This document shows positions 8,861 through 17,329 of a stretch of 64,000 bases of DNA, in pieces. The stretch's first letter is position 1; every line of letters begins with the position of its first letter. Both the position numbers and the translations under genes were made by a program. A model generated the notes under the pieces. It searched no databases. It had not been told where the DNA came from and worked only from the letters and a program-made list of their open reading frames with translations. Source of the DNA: Sphingobacterium sp. HMA12 (GTDB taxonomy: Bacteria > Bacteroidota > Bacteroidia > Sphingobacteriales > Sphingobacteriaceae); contig NZ_BEYR01000002.1 of assembly GCF_002933815.1 (NCBI RefSeq), positions 693,704 through 757,703 on the forward strand, given 5' to 3'.

Positions 8861-8902
8861 AAAAAGGGCAGTTGGTGATCATCACCAGCTGCCCTTTTTT
8901 AT
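8861..8902. terminator. Bidirectional terminator between miaA and ilvE
   Basis: A near-perfect inverted repeat (AGGGCAGTTGGTGAT and ATCACCAGCTGCCCT, one G-T pair) is flanked by A-run and T-run. It lies in the 72-bp gap between convergent genes and can end transcription from both sides. Confidence 0.9.
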
Positions 8903-8916
8903 TAGGGATTACCCGT

Positions 8917-9987
8917 TTATTTCACCAAGTAGTTCCATCCAAATGAATCGGCTAATTTACCATAGCGCAATTCATTCAGGTAATTTAATACTTTATTGGA
9001 AAACTCGCGGCCTTCCACCGGAGGCAAGTTATAGTCTTGTCCTTCAAAACCGATACGGCTGATGTGTGTTATCGTTGCAGCTGTTCCAGCGGCAAATGCC
9101 TCAGTTACTGTTCCTGATTTGATGCCATCGATAAGCTCCTGAACGGATACTTTTCGCTGTTCGGTTTTATATCCCCATTTCTCTGCTAATTCCATAATGG
9201 TACGGCGGGTTACACCATGTAAGATGGTATCACCATGCGGCGTGATAATAGTATCGCCAATGCGGAAAATCAGGTTTGCAGTGCCGGCCTCTTCAATATA
9301 TTTGTGTTCAGCCGCGTCAGTCCACATAATTTGATCGTAGCCTTCATCATTAGCCAATTGGGTTGGGTAAAGCGACAATGCATAATTACCGGCATTTTTC
9401 GAAAATCCAACACCGCCTTCGGCTGCACGCGTATAGTAAGTTTCAACTTTTAAGCTAATTGGTTTACTATAGTAAGCACCTACTGGTCCCGTGATAATGA
9501 TAAATTTGTAGGATTTAGATGGATGTACACCCAAAGCGGCTTCGGTACCGAACATAAATGGGCGGATATATAAAGAAGAACCTTCTTTAGCAGGAACCCA
9601 ATTCCGGTCAATATCCAATAGCTTGCTCAGTCCATCCATGAAAATTTCTTCGGGAACCTCAGGCATCTGAAGGCGAGACGCTGATTTGTTAAATCTTTCC
9701 CAGTTTCTATCCGGACGAAAGATGCTCACCGTACCATCTGCAAATTTATAAGCTTTAATACCTTCAAATATCGCTTGACCATAATGTAAAGCAGACATCG
9801 AAGGACTGATACTGATATCTCCATAAGGGACGATGCTGACATCTTTCCATTCACCATCATCATAGTCAGCGACCAGCATGTGGTCGGATAATATCTTTCC
9901 GAATTTTAGATTGTCGAAATCTACTTGCGAGAGTCTTGAATTTTGAGTTGGCTCTACGCGAATTGAATAGTTCTCTGTCGCGTTCAT
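8917..9987 (-). CDS. ilvE: Branched-chain-amino-acid aminotransferase
   Basis: PLP fold-type IV aminotransferase that interconverts leucine, isoleucine and valine with their 2-oxo acids. The protein has 356 residues, matching the long class II (eukaryote-like) BCAT form. Visible motifs are YGQAIFEGIKAYK, FNKSASRLQMP, GVGFSKNAGNYALSLYP (its Lys is the expected PLP lysine), IEEAGTANLIF and ITPHGDTILHGVTRRTIMEL. The gene stands alone, minus strand, with a shared terminator on its 3' side. Confidence 0.93.
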   Translation of the reverse strand: MNATENYSIRVEPTQNSRLSQVDFDNLKFGKILSDHMLVADYDDGEWKDVSIVPYGDISISPSMSALHYGQAIFEGIKAYKFADGTVSIFRPDRNWERFNKSASRLQMPEVPEEIFMDGLSKLLDIDRNWVPAKEGSSLYIRPFMFGTEAALGVHPSKSYKFIIITGPVGAYYSKPISLKVETYYTRAAEGGVGFSKNAGNYALSLYPTQLANDEGYDQIMWTDAAEHKYIEEAGTANLIFRIGDTIITPHGDTILHGVTRRTIMELAEKWGYKTEQRKVSVQELIDGIKSGTVTEAFAAGTAATITHISRIGFEGQDYNLPPVEGREFSNKVLNYLNELRYGKLADSFGWNYLVK

Positions 9988-10306
9988 CTTATTTTTTAAT
10001 TACTTAGGCTAAGTTAGGAAAAATTGAAATATAAACCGCACTTTGTCTGGATAATTTCCCGCTCGGCAAGATGCCTTTTATTTCGGACAGTCATTCTCCA
10101 AATGACTACACTTTTTATATGAAAATGAAAGATTTGACTAGTAAATTTTCAGGATTTGTCTATTATTAATTAAATGTATTAATTTTGTATTAATTAATAC
10201 AGCTTCCGTATTTATGGCATAAAGTTTGGCAATAAAGAATGCGGCCATGGATGGGCATTTGGTTCGCTTTACGCTATAAAATCACTTATCATAAAATAAA
10301 CTTAGT
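9988..10306. other. Intergenic region upstream of ilvE with a plus-strand promoter
   Basis: A 319-bp AT-rich stretch. On the plus strand it holds a good promoter match near 10156-10187. On the minus strand, ahead of ilvE, I see only a weak box (TATATTTC when read on that strand). No gene or RNA is recognised in it. Confidence 0.6.
10156..10187 (+). promoter_or_regulatory. Candidate promoter of the 52-codon gene
   Basis: TTG at 10156-10158 and TAATTTTG at 10180-10187 are 21 bases apart, which fits the Bacteroidota TTG/TAnnTTTG pattern. The start codon of the small gene lies about 120 bases further on, so a long 5' leader or a small RNA is possible. Confidence 0.45.
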
Positions 10307-10465
10307 ATGGAATTGACTCACAGTCTTAACAAAAGCAATGAAGTAACATCGGGTGAAACTCGCGAATTGTTACAGCGTGATGTTGAAATTCAAAAGAAAG
10401 GTATTTCTGTGAATTTTATCCTTGGTTTTTTTGTGTTTTTGTATAAAACCGCAATTAAACCCTAA
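10307..10465 (+). CDS. Small hypothetical protein, 52 residues
   Basis: An ATG at 10307 opens 52 codons ending at TAA 10463-10465. The first 32 residues are polar and charged (MELTHSLNKSNEVTSGETRE, then LLQRDVEIQKKGIS). Residues 35-48 (VNFILGFFVFLYKT) are hydrophobic, so it could be a small single-pass membrane protein. A consensus promoter upstream and a 13-bp-stem hairpin eight bases downstream support a real transcription unit. I do not recognise the family. It could instead be the remnant of a longer gene or an RNA. Confidence 0.4.
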   Translation: MELTHSLNKSNEVTSGETRELLQRDVEIQKKGISVNFILGFFVFLYKTAIKP

Positions 10466-10472
10466 AATGAAG

Positions 10473-10510
10473 AGATTAGCCAAAAATGTACTTGAAATTT
10501 TGGCTAATCT
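10473..10510. terminator. 13-bp inverted repeat between the small gene and the GH3 gene
   Basis: AGATTAGCCAAAA (10473-10485) pairs perfectly with TTTTGGCTAATCT (10498-10510) around a 12-base loop. It lies between convergent genes (10465 and 10531). There is no clear T-run on either strand, so it may act as an RNA-stabilising 3' stem rather than a classic intrinsic terminator. Confidence 0.55.
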
Positions 10511-10530
10511 CCACAAGGATAAACCGCTTG

Positions 10531-12045
10531 TTAGTCTTGTAAAATCTTCAAAAGCGGGTCAAGATATTCTCTATTATTGCTTAACCTTGGGACCTTATTC
10601 TGTCCACCTAACTTACCTCTGGATTTCATCCATTTATAGAAAGTATCCGATGGTGCATTATGGACAATTGGTGGTCTTAACGCCATGTTCTTAAATCGTT
10701 TTGCATCGTAATCGGAATTGATTTCCCTCAATTTCGCATCCAATATATCACAAAAACGCTCAAAATCATTGGGCTGCTGTTCAAATTCGATGACCCATTC
10801 GTGCGCTCCGGCTTCTGCATCCTTAAAATATACAGGTCCGGCGGTGTAATCTTTGATACGTGCATTTGTTAGCTTGCTTGCTTCCGCCAATGCTTGTTCG
10901 GCATTGTCAACGATCACTTCTTCTCCAAATGTATTGATGTATTGTTTTGTGCGCCCTGATATCTGAAAACGGTAAGGTGATAGGGATGTAAACTTGATGG
11001 TATCGCCTATCTTATAACGCCATAGTCCAGCGTTGGTGGATATGATCAAAGCATAGTTCTTACCGATTTCCACTTGATCCAGGCGTAGCGTTGTTGGGTT
11101 TTCCTCATGCATTCTTTCCACTGGAAGGAATTCATAATAGATCCCATAGTCCAGCATCAGCAGAAGGTCTTCGGAATCCGATTCGTCCTGTAAACCAAAA
11201 TATCCCTCCGAGGCATTGTAGTTTTCTAGATAATACATCTTGTCTGAAGGAATCAGCTTGTGGAATTGCTCGCGGTAAGGTTTGAAACTCACGCCACCGT
11301 GACCATAAAATTCCAGATTTGGCCATACCTCCAATAAATTGTCCTTGCCCGTGATTTCCAAAATACGTTTGGCCATCACAATATTCCAGGTTGGCACACC
11401 TGCTAGACTCGTTACATTTTCCTTAATGGTTATTTGGGCTATCTGTTCAATTTTCTCTTCAAAATTGGGATTTAAGGTCACCTCCATATTCGGAGTCCGC
11501 TTAAATTCTGCCCAAAAAGGTAGATTACGGATCAGGATCGAAGATAGATCCCCATAATAAGAGTCGGGGCTGAAGTTGTTGATCTGGGAAGAGCCACCGA
11601 TGACAACTGATTTTCCTGTGAAAACACGGTTTTCGGGTCTATTGTGGCAGTAGATGGTCAACATGTCCTTGCCACCCTGAAAATGACATTCTTCCAAAGC
11701 CTCTTCACTGACGGGGATAAATTTGCTACGGTCAGAGGTTGTTCCCGAAGATTTTGCAAACCATTTGATGTCCGAAGGCCACAGAATATTCTGCTCACCT
11801 TTGATCATACGGTCTACATAGCCTTTGATATCGTCATAGTCCTGTATAGGTACACGTTCTTTGAATATTTCGGGTGTGAGTATACTTGTGTAATCGTATT
11901 TCTTTCCCCATTCTGTTGCCTCTGCGGTAGCAATTAAACTCTGGAACCATTCTTCTTGTACATCGTGCGGATATTTCATGAAAAGCTCGATCTGGTGAAT
12001 TCTTTTTTTCATGAACCAAGTAAAAATGGAGTTTAATAAGGCCAT
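10531..12045 (-). CDS. GH3-family protein (acyl-adenylating, auxin-responsive GH3-like)
   Basis: The 504-residue protein belongs to the GH3 branch of the ANL adenylating enzymes, known in plants as acyl-acid amido synthetases that join hormones such as jasmonate or auxin to amino acids. Visible motifs are SSGTTSDRSKFIPVS (phosphate-binding loop), LEFYGHGGVSFKPY, YNASEGYFGLQ (ATP-binding) and LWRYKIGDTIKF. Bacterial members are widespread in Bacteroidota, with unknown substrate. Its start is 19 bases after the lptB stop on the same strand, so co-transcription with lptB is likely. Confidence 0.82.
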   Translation of the reverse strand: MALLNSIFTWFMKKRIHQIELFMKYPHDVQEEWFQSLIATAEATEWGKKYDYTSILTPEIFKERVPIQDYDDIKGYVDRMIKGEQNILWPSDIKWFAKSSGTTSDRSKFIPVSEEALEECHFQGGKDMLTIYCHNRPENRVFTGKSVVIGGSSQINNFSPDSYYGDLSSILIRNLPFWAEFKRTPNMEVTLNPNFEEKIEQIAQITIKENVTSLAGVPTWNIVMAKRILEITGKDNLLEVWPNLEFYGHGGVSFKPYREQFHKLIPSDKMYYLENYNASEGYFGLQDESDSEDLLLMLDYGIYYEFLPVERMHEENPTTLRLDQVEIGKNYALIISTNAGLWRYKIGDTIKFTSLSPYRFQISGRTKQYINTFGEEVIVDNAEQALAEASKLTNARIKDYTAGPVYFKDAEAGAHEWVIEFEQQPNDFERFCDILDAKLREINSDYDAKRFKNMALRPPIVHNAPSDTFYKWMKSRGKLGGQNKVPRLSNNREYLDPLLKILQD

Positions 12046-12063
12046 AGGGGTATTCTTTTTGCT

Positions 12064-12798
12064 TTAAAATTTTTTCCTTCTCAATTCAAAATGACGACCA
12101 AGATAGAATTTTCGTGCGAGCTCATTATCGGCAATCTCTTCAGGTGTGCCGGTCAGCATGATTTTTCCTTCGGTCAAAAGATAAGCTCTATCCGTAATGG
12201 ATAAGGTTTCCTGTACGTTGTGGTCCGTAATTAGGATGCCAATGTTGCGCGTTTTGAGTTTGGCAACGATCGTTTGTATTTCCTCTACGGCAATAGGGTC
12301 GACCCCTGCAAATGGTTCATCCAGAAGGATAAATGATGGATTTGCCGCTAATGCCCTAGCGATTTCCGTACGGCGGCGTTCCCCTCCTGACAAAAGATCA
12401 CCTCTGTTTTTACGAACGCGATGGAGGCTAAATTCGGATAACAACTCCTCCAGCTTGGCCATACGTTCTTCTTTATTGGGGTAGTGGATCTCCAATACAG
12501 CAAGAATATTATTCTCCACGGATAACTTGCGGAAAACAGAAGCTTCCTGAGCCAAATAACCTATTCCGCGTTGTGCACGTTGGTACATTGCATCTTGTGT
12601 GATTTCTTGATCATCCAAGAATACTTTTCCTTCATTGGGTTTGATCAGACCCACAATCATATAGAAAGAGGTTGTTTTACCGGCACCATTTGGTCCTAAT
12701 AATCCAACGATTTCCCCTTGCTCCACATGAAAGGATACATTGTTTACAACTGTGCGTTGTTTATATTTTTTTATGAGATGTTCTGCCTTTAAAATCAT
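12064..12798 (-). CDS. lptB: LPS export ABC transporter ATPase
   Basis: LptB powers extraction of lipopolysaccharide from the inner membrane together with LptF and LptG. The 244-residue ABC protein has Walker [17 protein letters not shown], the Q-loop region [23 protein letters not shown] segment (here [16 protein letters not shown]), signature [15 protein letters not shown], Walker [14 protein letters not shown] and the switch His in [10 protein letters not shown]. The PFAGVDP and GERRR forms are typical of LptB. LptF and LptG are not in the window. The GH3 gene follows after 18 bases. Confidence 0.92.
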   Translation of the reverse strand: MILKAEHLIKKYKQRTVVNNVSFHVEQGEIVGLLGPNGAGKTTSFYMIVGLIKPNEGKVFLDDQEITQDAMYQRAQRGIGYLAQEASVFRKLSVENNILAVLEIHYPNKEERMAKLEELLSEFSLHRVRKNRGDLLSGGERRRTEIARALAANPSFILLDEPFAGVDPIAVEEIQTIVAKLKTRNIGILITDHNVQETLSITDRAYLLTEGKIMLTGTPEEIADNELARKFYLGRHFELRRKKF

Positions 12799-12912
12799 CT
12801 TCTTGATTTATCTTGTCGCTATAAATTGCTGCTCTATGTGCTCCCTCAAAAAACAGATCAAACTGAATTTGATGCGGAATCGCTGTTGGAGCATTTTGAT
12901 GCAAATCTATGG

Positions 12913-12940
12913 TAAATATATTTAATATCTTCTTAGTATT
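12913..12940 (-). promoter_or_regulatory. Candidate lptB promoter
   Basis: Read on the minus strand, AATACTAA (12940-12933) is followed after 12 bases by TATATTTA (12920-12913), a near match to TAnnTTTG. This repeats the AATACTAA arrangement seen in front of pdxA and cca. Confidence 0.35.
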
Positions 12941-13021
12941 AAGTATTTAGATCGTAGTATTTAGACTGCTGTAATGCTTTATGTTTAAGAATCTAAGTAC
13001 ACATATTCAGATAACAACATA

Positions 13022-14722
13022 CTAATATCGAATTCCCTTGATGTTAAGCTGTAGGTTTCTCTTGTTGCGCCACACGTTTTCCTCGATACTATAACAGATA
13101 TCGAAACTCTGGCCTGAATTGATAAGATTGATGTGTTCGGCCAATCCGAAACCGATACAGTCAAAAGGGGCAGAGTCTTCCTGAACCACAGTCATCTTTA
13201 AATGATTTGTTCCGACGGGGAAAGCCGAACCTACCGAACTTACCTTCTTACTCAGGAAAATCGGTGCTTCATTCTGTGGACCAAATGGTTCAAACTGCTG
13301 GAGTATGCGGAAAAACTTTGCGTCGATATCCTTTAAATGAAGTTTGGCGTCGATCAGGATTTCCTGTGTCAGCATCTCCGGACTGATCCTTCGGGCCACC
13401 ACCTCTTCAAAGCGATCCTGAAACAGACTTACATTGTCAAGTGACATGGTTAGTCCAGCGGCGTATTTATGTCCTCCGAACTGTTCGAGCAGGTCCGCAC
13501 ATTCGTTTAGGGCCTCATATAAATCAAACCCGATCACCGAACGGCAAGATCCTGCGATATGACCATTTGTTTCTGTCAATATAATGGTCGGGCGGTAATA
13601 TTTTTCAGTCAACCGGGAAGCAACAATGCCAATGACACCTTTATGCCAGTCTGCTTTGTATAATACGGTAGATTTTCGACTTTTAAGTACGATATTTTCT
13701 TCAATCAGAGCCAGCGCCTCCTCGGTTATCTTCAGGTCAAAATCCTTACGGACATTATTTTGGTCATCGATACTCGAACTAAAATCTTTGGCCTCCTGTA
13801 AGGATTTTGAAATTAATAATTTAACAGCATCCTTGGCATGGTCGATCCTTCCAGCGGCATTGATCCGCGGGCCGATCTGAAAGACAATATCATTGACCGT
13901 GAAGGTCTTTGTTCTATTATTGGAAAGGTCAATCAGGGCTTTTAGTCCAACACAAGGGTTGGTGTTGAGTTTGATCAATCCAAAGTGGCTTAAGATTCTA
14001 TTCTCACCAGTAATTGGGACGATATCTGATGCTATACTCACTGCAACCAGATCCAAAAATTGATAACAGGCATTGATATCCATGCCATTGGTCAGGATGA
14101 AAGCCTGAATGATCTTGAATCCGATGCCACAACCCGAAAGTTCTTTATACGGATAATCACAATCGACACGCTTTGGATCTAACACTGCGAATGCCTTCGG
14201 AAGTTCTTCTCCCGGCAGATGGTGGTCGCCGATGATAAAGTCTATCCCTTTGCTGTTGGCATACTCAATCTTATCAATGGCCTTTATGCCACAATCCAAT
14301 GCGATAATTAAAGTAAATCCGTTTGCAGCAGCATAATCAATGCCTTGCGTAGAGATACCATAACCCTCCGCATAACGGTCGGGAATATAAAACTCAAGCT
14401 GACTATGGAATTCTCTGAAAAAGCTGTAGACTACAGCTACGGCAGTTGTGCCATCGACATCGTAGTCACCATAGATTAGAATTTTTTCTTTGTTGCCAAT
14501 GGCCTGAATGATTCGGGATATGGCTTTCTCCATATCTTTCATCAAGAATGGATCGTGCAAGTCAGACAATTGTGGTCTAAAAAACTGTTTTGCTTCATCA
14601 AAACTTCCAATTCCCCTGCTGACGAGCAACTCTGTTAATACAGCGTTGATATTTAATTCCTCGCGCAGTTTGTTGGTTATTTTGACATCAGTTTTAGATT
14701 TTAGTACCCACCTTTTTTGCAT
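13022..14722 (-). CDS. recJ: Single-stranded-DNA-specific exonuclease RecJ
   Basis: RecJ is a 5'-3' exonuclease acting in recombination and mismatch repair. The 566-residue protein has the DHH phosphoesterase motifs ILIYGDYDVDGTTAVAVV and DFIIGDHHLPGE, LDPKRVDCDYPYKELSGCG, GPRINAAGRI and the DHHA1 motif QFGGHKYAAGLTMS, then the C-terminal OB-like region. Length is normal. I start at the ATG at 14722; the longer frame would begin at a TTG. It is divergent from the metallo-hydrolase gene. Confidence 0.93.
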   Translation of the reverse strand: MQKRWVLKSKTDVKITNKLREELNINAVLTELLVSRGIGSFDEAKQFFRPQLSDLHDPFLMKDMEKAISRIIQAIGNKEKILIYGDYDVDGTTAVAVVYSFFREFHSQLEFYIPDRYAEGYGISTQGIDYAAANGFTLIIALDCGIKAIDKIEYANSKGIDFIIGDHHLPGEELPKAFAVLDPKRVDCDYPYKELSGCGIGFKIIQAFILTNGMDINACYQFLDLVAVSIASDIVPITGENRILSHFGLIKLNTNPCVGLKALIDLSNNRTKTFTVNDIVFQIGPRINAAGRIDHAKDAVKLLISKSLQEAKDFSSSIDDQNNVRKDFDLKITEEALALIEENIVLKSRKSTVLYKADWHKGVIGIVASRLTEKYYRPTIILTETNGHIAGSCRSVIGFDLYEALNECADLLEQFGGHKYAAGLTMSLDNVSLFQDRFEEVVARRISPEMLTQEILIDAKLHLKDIDAKFFRILQQFEPFGPQNEAPIFLSKKVSSVGSAFPVGTNHLKMTVVQEDSAPFDCIGFGLAEHINLINSGQSFDICYSIEENVWRNKRNLQLNIKGIRY

Positions 14723-14836
14723 ATCTTTGCACAATATTTTAAGTGTAAATATACGTTTTAAGGCTGGACTTACCTAATTCCTAAACCTGGTATTGACCAT
14801 CTGTTGCTTAACGTTCATATTCCCAATGTTTTAAAT

Positions 14837-15616
14837 ATGGTACAGGCATATTCTTTATATGAAGGTTCTTTTTCCGTTGATAAAAGTCGAAAATTCGTTC
14901 CCTTTGATCCGCTTGTAGATGATCCAAAAGATCGTCCTGGATCCATGTTTATCCATGTACATCCTTTTTTGATCAAAACAGAATCAGATATTGTGATCTG
15001 TGATACCGGCCTGGGGCATACGGATGGCCGTGGTGTTCTGAAGCTGTACAATAACATCCGCAAATTAGGTTACGAACCCGGTGATGTAAAATATGTATTG
15101 ATGTCACATCTGCATAAGGATCATGCGGGCGGTATGGTAAAGATGGAAGGTGGATCGCCCCGTATTGCATTTCCGGAGGCTGAATATATTGTACAAAGGG
15201 GCGAATGGGAGGATGCCTATTCTGGTATCTCCAGTTCGTATCGTACAGAGATTTTTGATGTTGTCCAACGGAGCGGAAACCTTGTGTTGGTCGAGGGGGA
15301 AGGAAAAATAAATACTGAAATCAGCTATGTGCATAATGGCGGACATACACCAAATCACCAAGCATTTCACATCCGAACAGGAGGAGAACATTATTTTTTC
15401 GGCGGCGATGTATTACCTGAGCCTGAGGAAATTTTTCATAATTACGTGGCTAAATATGATTTTGATGGTCGACGCTCCAAAGAATTGCGCCAAGCTTATT
15501 GGGCGGAAGGCGCTCCAGAAGGTTGGACCTTTTTATTCTATCACTCCAAAAACATAACCATTGGCTGTGGCCAACTGCGGCCCGATGGAAGTTATAAGCT
15601 GGTTGAAGCACAATAA
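14837..15616 (+). CDS. Metallo-beta-lactamase-fold hydrolase
   Basis: The 259-residue protein has the MBL zinc motif SHLHKDHAGG (HxHxDH), a downstream metal His in HNGGHTPNHQAF, a bridging Asp in FFGGDVLPEP and a final His near LFYHSKN. This is the layout of lactonase-like and other single-domain MBL hydrolases. It has no signal peptide, so cytoplasmic action is expected. The substrate is unknown. I use the ATG at 14837; a TTG 11 codons earlier is the only longer choice. It is monocistronic, with a terminator 30 bases downstream. Confidence 0.78.
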   Translation: MVQAYSLYEGSFSVDKSRKFVPFDPLVDDPKDRPGSMFIHVHPFLIKTESDIVICDTGLGHTDGRGVLKLYNNIRKLGYEPGDVKYVLMSHLHKDHAGGMVKMEGGSPRIAFPEAEYIVQRGEWEDAYSGISSSYRTEIFDVVQRSGNLVLVEGEGKINTEISYVHNGGHTPNHQAFHIRTGGEHYFFGGDVLPEPEEIFHNYVAKYDFDGRRSKELRQAYWAEGAPEGWTFLFYHSKNITIGCGQLRPDGSYKLVEAQ

Positions 15617-15646
15617 CGCGAGCGAAAATGGATGATATATCAACCA

Positions 15647-15687
15647 AAAAGCCTCATAGATTTTAGGTTCTATGAGGCTTTTTTATC
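15647..15687. terminator. Bidirectional terminator
   Basis: AAGCCTCATAGA and TCTATGAGGCTT form a 12-bp perfect stem, flanked by an A-run and a T-run. It lies between the convergent MBL hydrolase and SusD genes and can serve both. Confidence 0.9.
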
Positions 15688-15693
15688 TAAGCT

Positions 15694-17316
15694 TTAATAT
15701 CCGGCATTCTGCGGGAAAGCAGCGCCAGTATTGCTGTCAATGACTTCCTGTGGAATAGGCCAAAGAATAAATTCTTTCTTGACCACATCTTTAGATTGCG
15801 GATTAAGTGTTTGTACACGGCGTAGGAAGATGTCGGCCCCGAAACGAGATAACGTCATTCTGCGCATTTCTTCGCCCATAAGCTCTCTTGCGCGCTCATC
15901 CAATATAAAATCTTCGTTGATTGCCGAGGCATTTATGGGAGACGCTTTGGCACGGGCACGCACGGCATTGATGGCATCTTTCGCAAAGTCAGGTTTATTC
16001 GCTCGCATATAAGCTTCAGCCAGTAAAAGATAGGTTTCTGCCAATCGTATTTTAACCCGATCCTTCATATTGCCTTCAAATGCCGGGTTTGCAGCCGTTT
16101 TTCCATAGAAGAACTTGGTAATTGTTGGAAACACATTTCCCGAAGCGATGATGGCATCGGTCAGCACAATTTTCTTGCCATATAGCTCTGGAACAGAAGG
16201 GTCATTATAATACCAGTCCCGCTTGATATTGTAAGGTGAATTTCTGACATCTTGTTTTTCATAACTATCCAGCCACCATTGGTAAGGACGTACGTGGCCA
16301 AGGCCCCTTCCGCCAAGTGAGTCAGCAAGGACAAAACCTTTTTGTTGTGAATAAAAGGGTACCCATGCGCGTTTGCTCCAATCCGTATAATTGTCTCCAC
16401 CACCTTGGGTATTATATTCCAGCTGGATTGCCCAAATGGTTTCTTGATTACCAGATGAACGATTTTGATTGTTTTCGATAAACATATCGTGGAAATAGTC
16501 ACCAGCTTTATCTTTCTCAGCCCCAAAGCGTTGATCATTCAGCTTAAAGTAGCCACTTTGAATGACTTTATTTGCTGCTTCCACGGCCAGATCAGGCTGT
16601 CCTGCTTCGATATAGGCTTCTGCTAGGTAATGTAACGCGGCCCATTTTGTCAATTGCCCCTCCTGTACAGTTCCTGGGTTGTTAGGAAGGTTGTCTCCAG
16701 CGTACTTAAGGTCATCGATCATATGTGCCAAGACTTCAGCTTTGGGTGTACGGGTAAAATCGCGGCGCGGTGTTGCAGATACCTTGTCTACCCAAGGCAC
16801 ATCTCCATATAGGTTGATCAGATAACGGTAGCTATAAGCACGGAAGAAACGAGCTGTAGCTTCTACACGTTTTGGATCATTCTCTTTGTCTGTCCATTGG
16901 ATCGTGTTTTTAGTTAATGCTTCCAGGATAATATTGGTATTTCCGATAAAACCATAGGCATACTTCCAATAATTGCGCACATAAGACGAAGCCGGGTTAA
17001 GGCTATAATTGCTAAAAGGCGCTAAAGTCGCATCGGTTCCCGTGGTTTTGATCGCTACAATGTCTGTACCGACCTGTAGGGCCTCCTGCGGAGTAGCTCC
17101 CTGAGAGAATATACTGCCGTTCCAGGTCCAGAATTCCATCCGAGCATAAGCGTAAAGACCATTCAATCCAGTTTCGAAGCCTTTGGTGTTAATATAAGTA
17201 TTGTCTGGCGACTGAAAACTGCTGGTATCTTCGTTTAAAAAGTTTTTGCTGCAGCCGATAAAGATTAAGCTTATACCGGCAACGACTGCATATAAAGTTG
17301 TATTTCTTTTCTTCAT
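15694..17316 (-). CDS. SusD/RagB-family nutrient-binding outer membrane lipoprotein
   Basis: SusD-like lipoproteins form the lid over a SusC transporter and capture glycans, peptides or other ligands at the cell surface. The mature protein follows a lipoprotein signal with lipobox IFIGC (Cys about residue 22). The body has FFRAYSYRYLINLYGDVPWV, EAYIEAGQPDLA, RLAETYLLLAEAYMRANK and ends with LWPIPQEVIDSN, all SusD hallmarks. I start at ATG 17316, 13 bases after the susC stop; a longer frame would overlap susC. Ligand not predictable. It is the second gene of a two-gene unit. Confidence 0.9.
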   Translation of the reverse strand: MKKRNTTLYAVVAGISLIFIGCSKNFLNEDTSSFQSPDNTYINTKGFETGLNGLYAYARMEFWTWNGSIFSQGATPQEALQVGTDIVAIKTTGTDATLAPFSNYSLNPASSYVRNYWKYAYGFIGNTNIILEALTKNTIQWTDKENDPKRVEATARFFRAYSYRYLINLYGDVPWVDKVSATPRRDFTRTPKAEVLAHMIDDLKYAGDNLPNNPGTVQEGQLTKWAALHYLAEAYIEAGQPDLAVEAANKVIQSGYFKLNDQRFGAEKDKAGDYFHDMFIENNQNRSSGNQETIWAIQLEYNTQGGGDNYTDWSKRAWVPFYSQQKGFVLADSLGGRGLGHVRPYQWWLDSYEKQDVRNSPYNIKRDWYYNDPSVPELYGKKIVLTDAIIASGNVFPTITKFFYGKTAANPAFEGNMKDRVKIRLAETYLLLAEAYMRANKPDFAKDAINAVRARAKASPINASAINEDFILDERARELMGEEMRRMTLSRFGADIFLRRVQTLNPQSKDVVKKEFILWPIPQEVIDSNTGAAFPQNAGY

Positions 17317-17329
17317 GATGTAGAGATGT

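Noticed and set aside
10422..10694. 90-codon plus-strand frame
   Set aside because: Most of it is antisense to the well-supported GH3 gene and it begins inside the 52-codon frame; no family resemblance.
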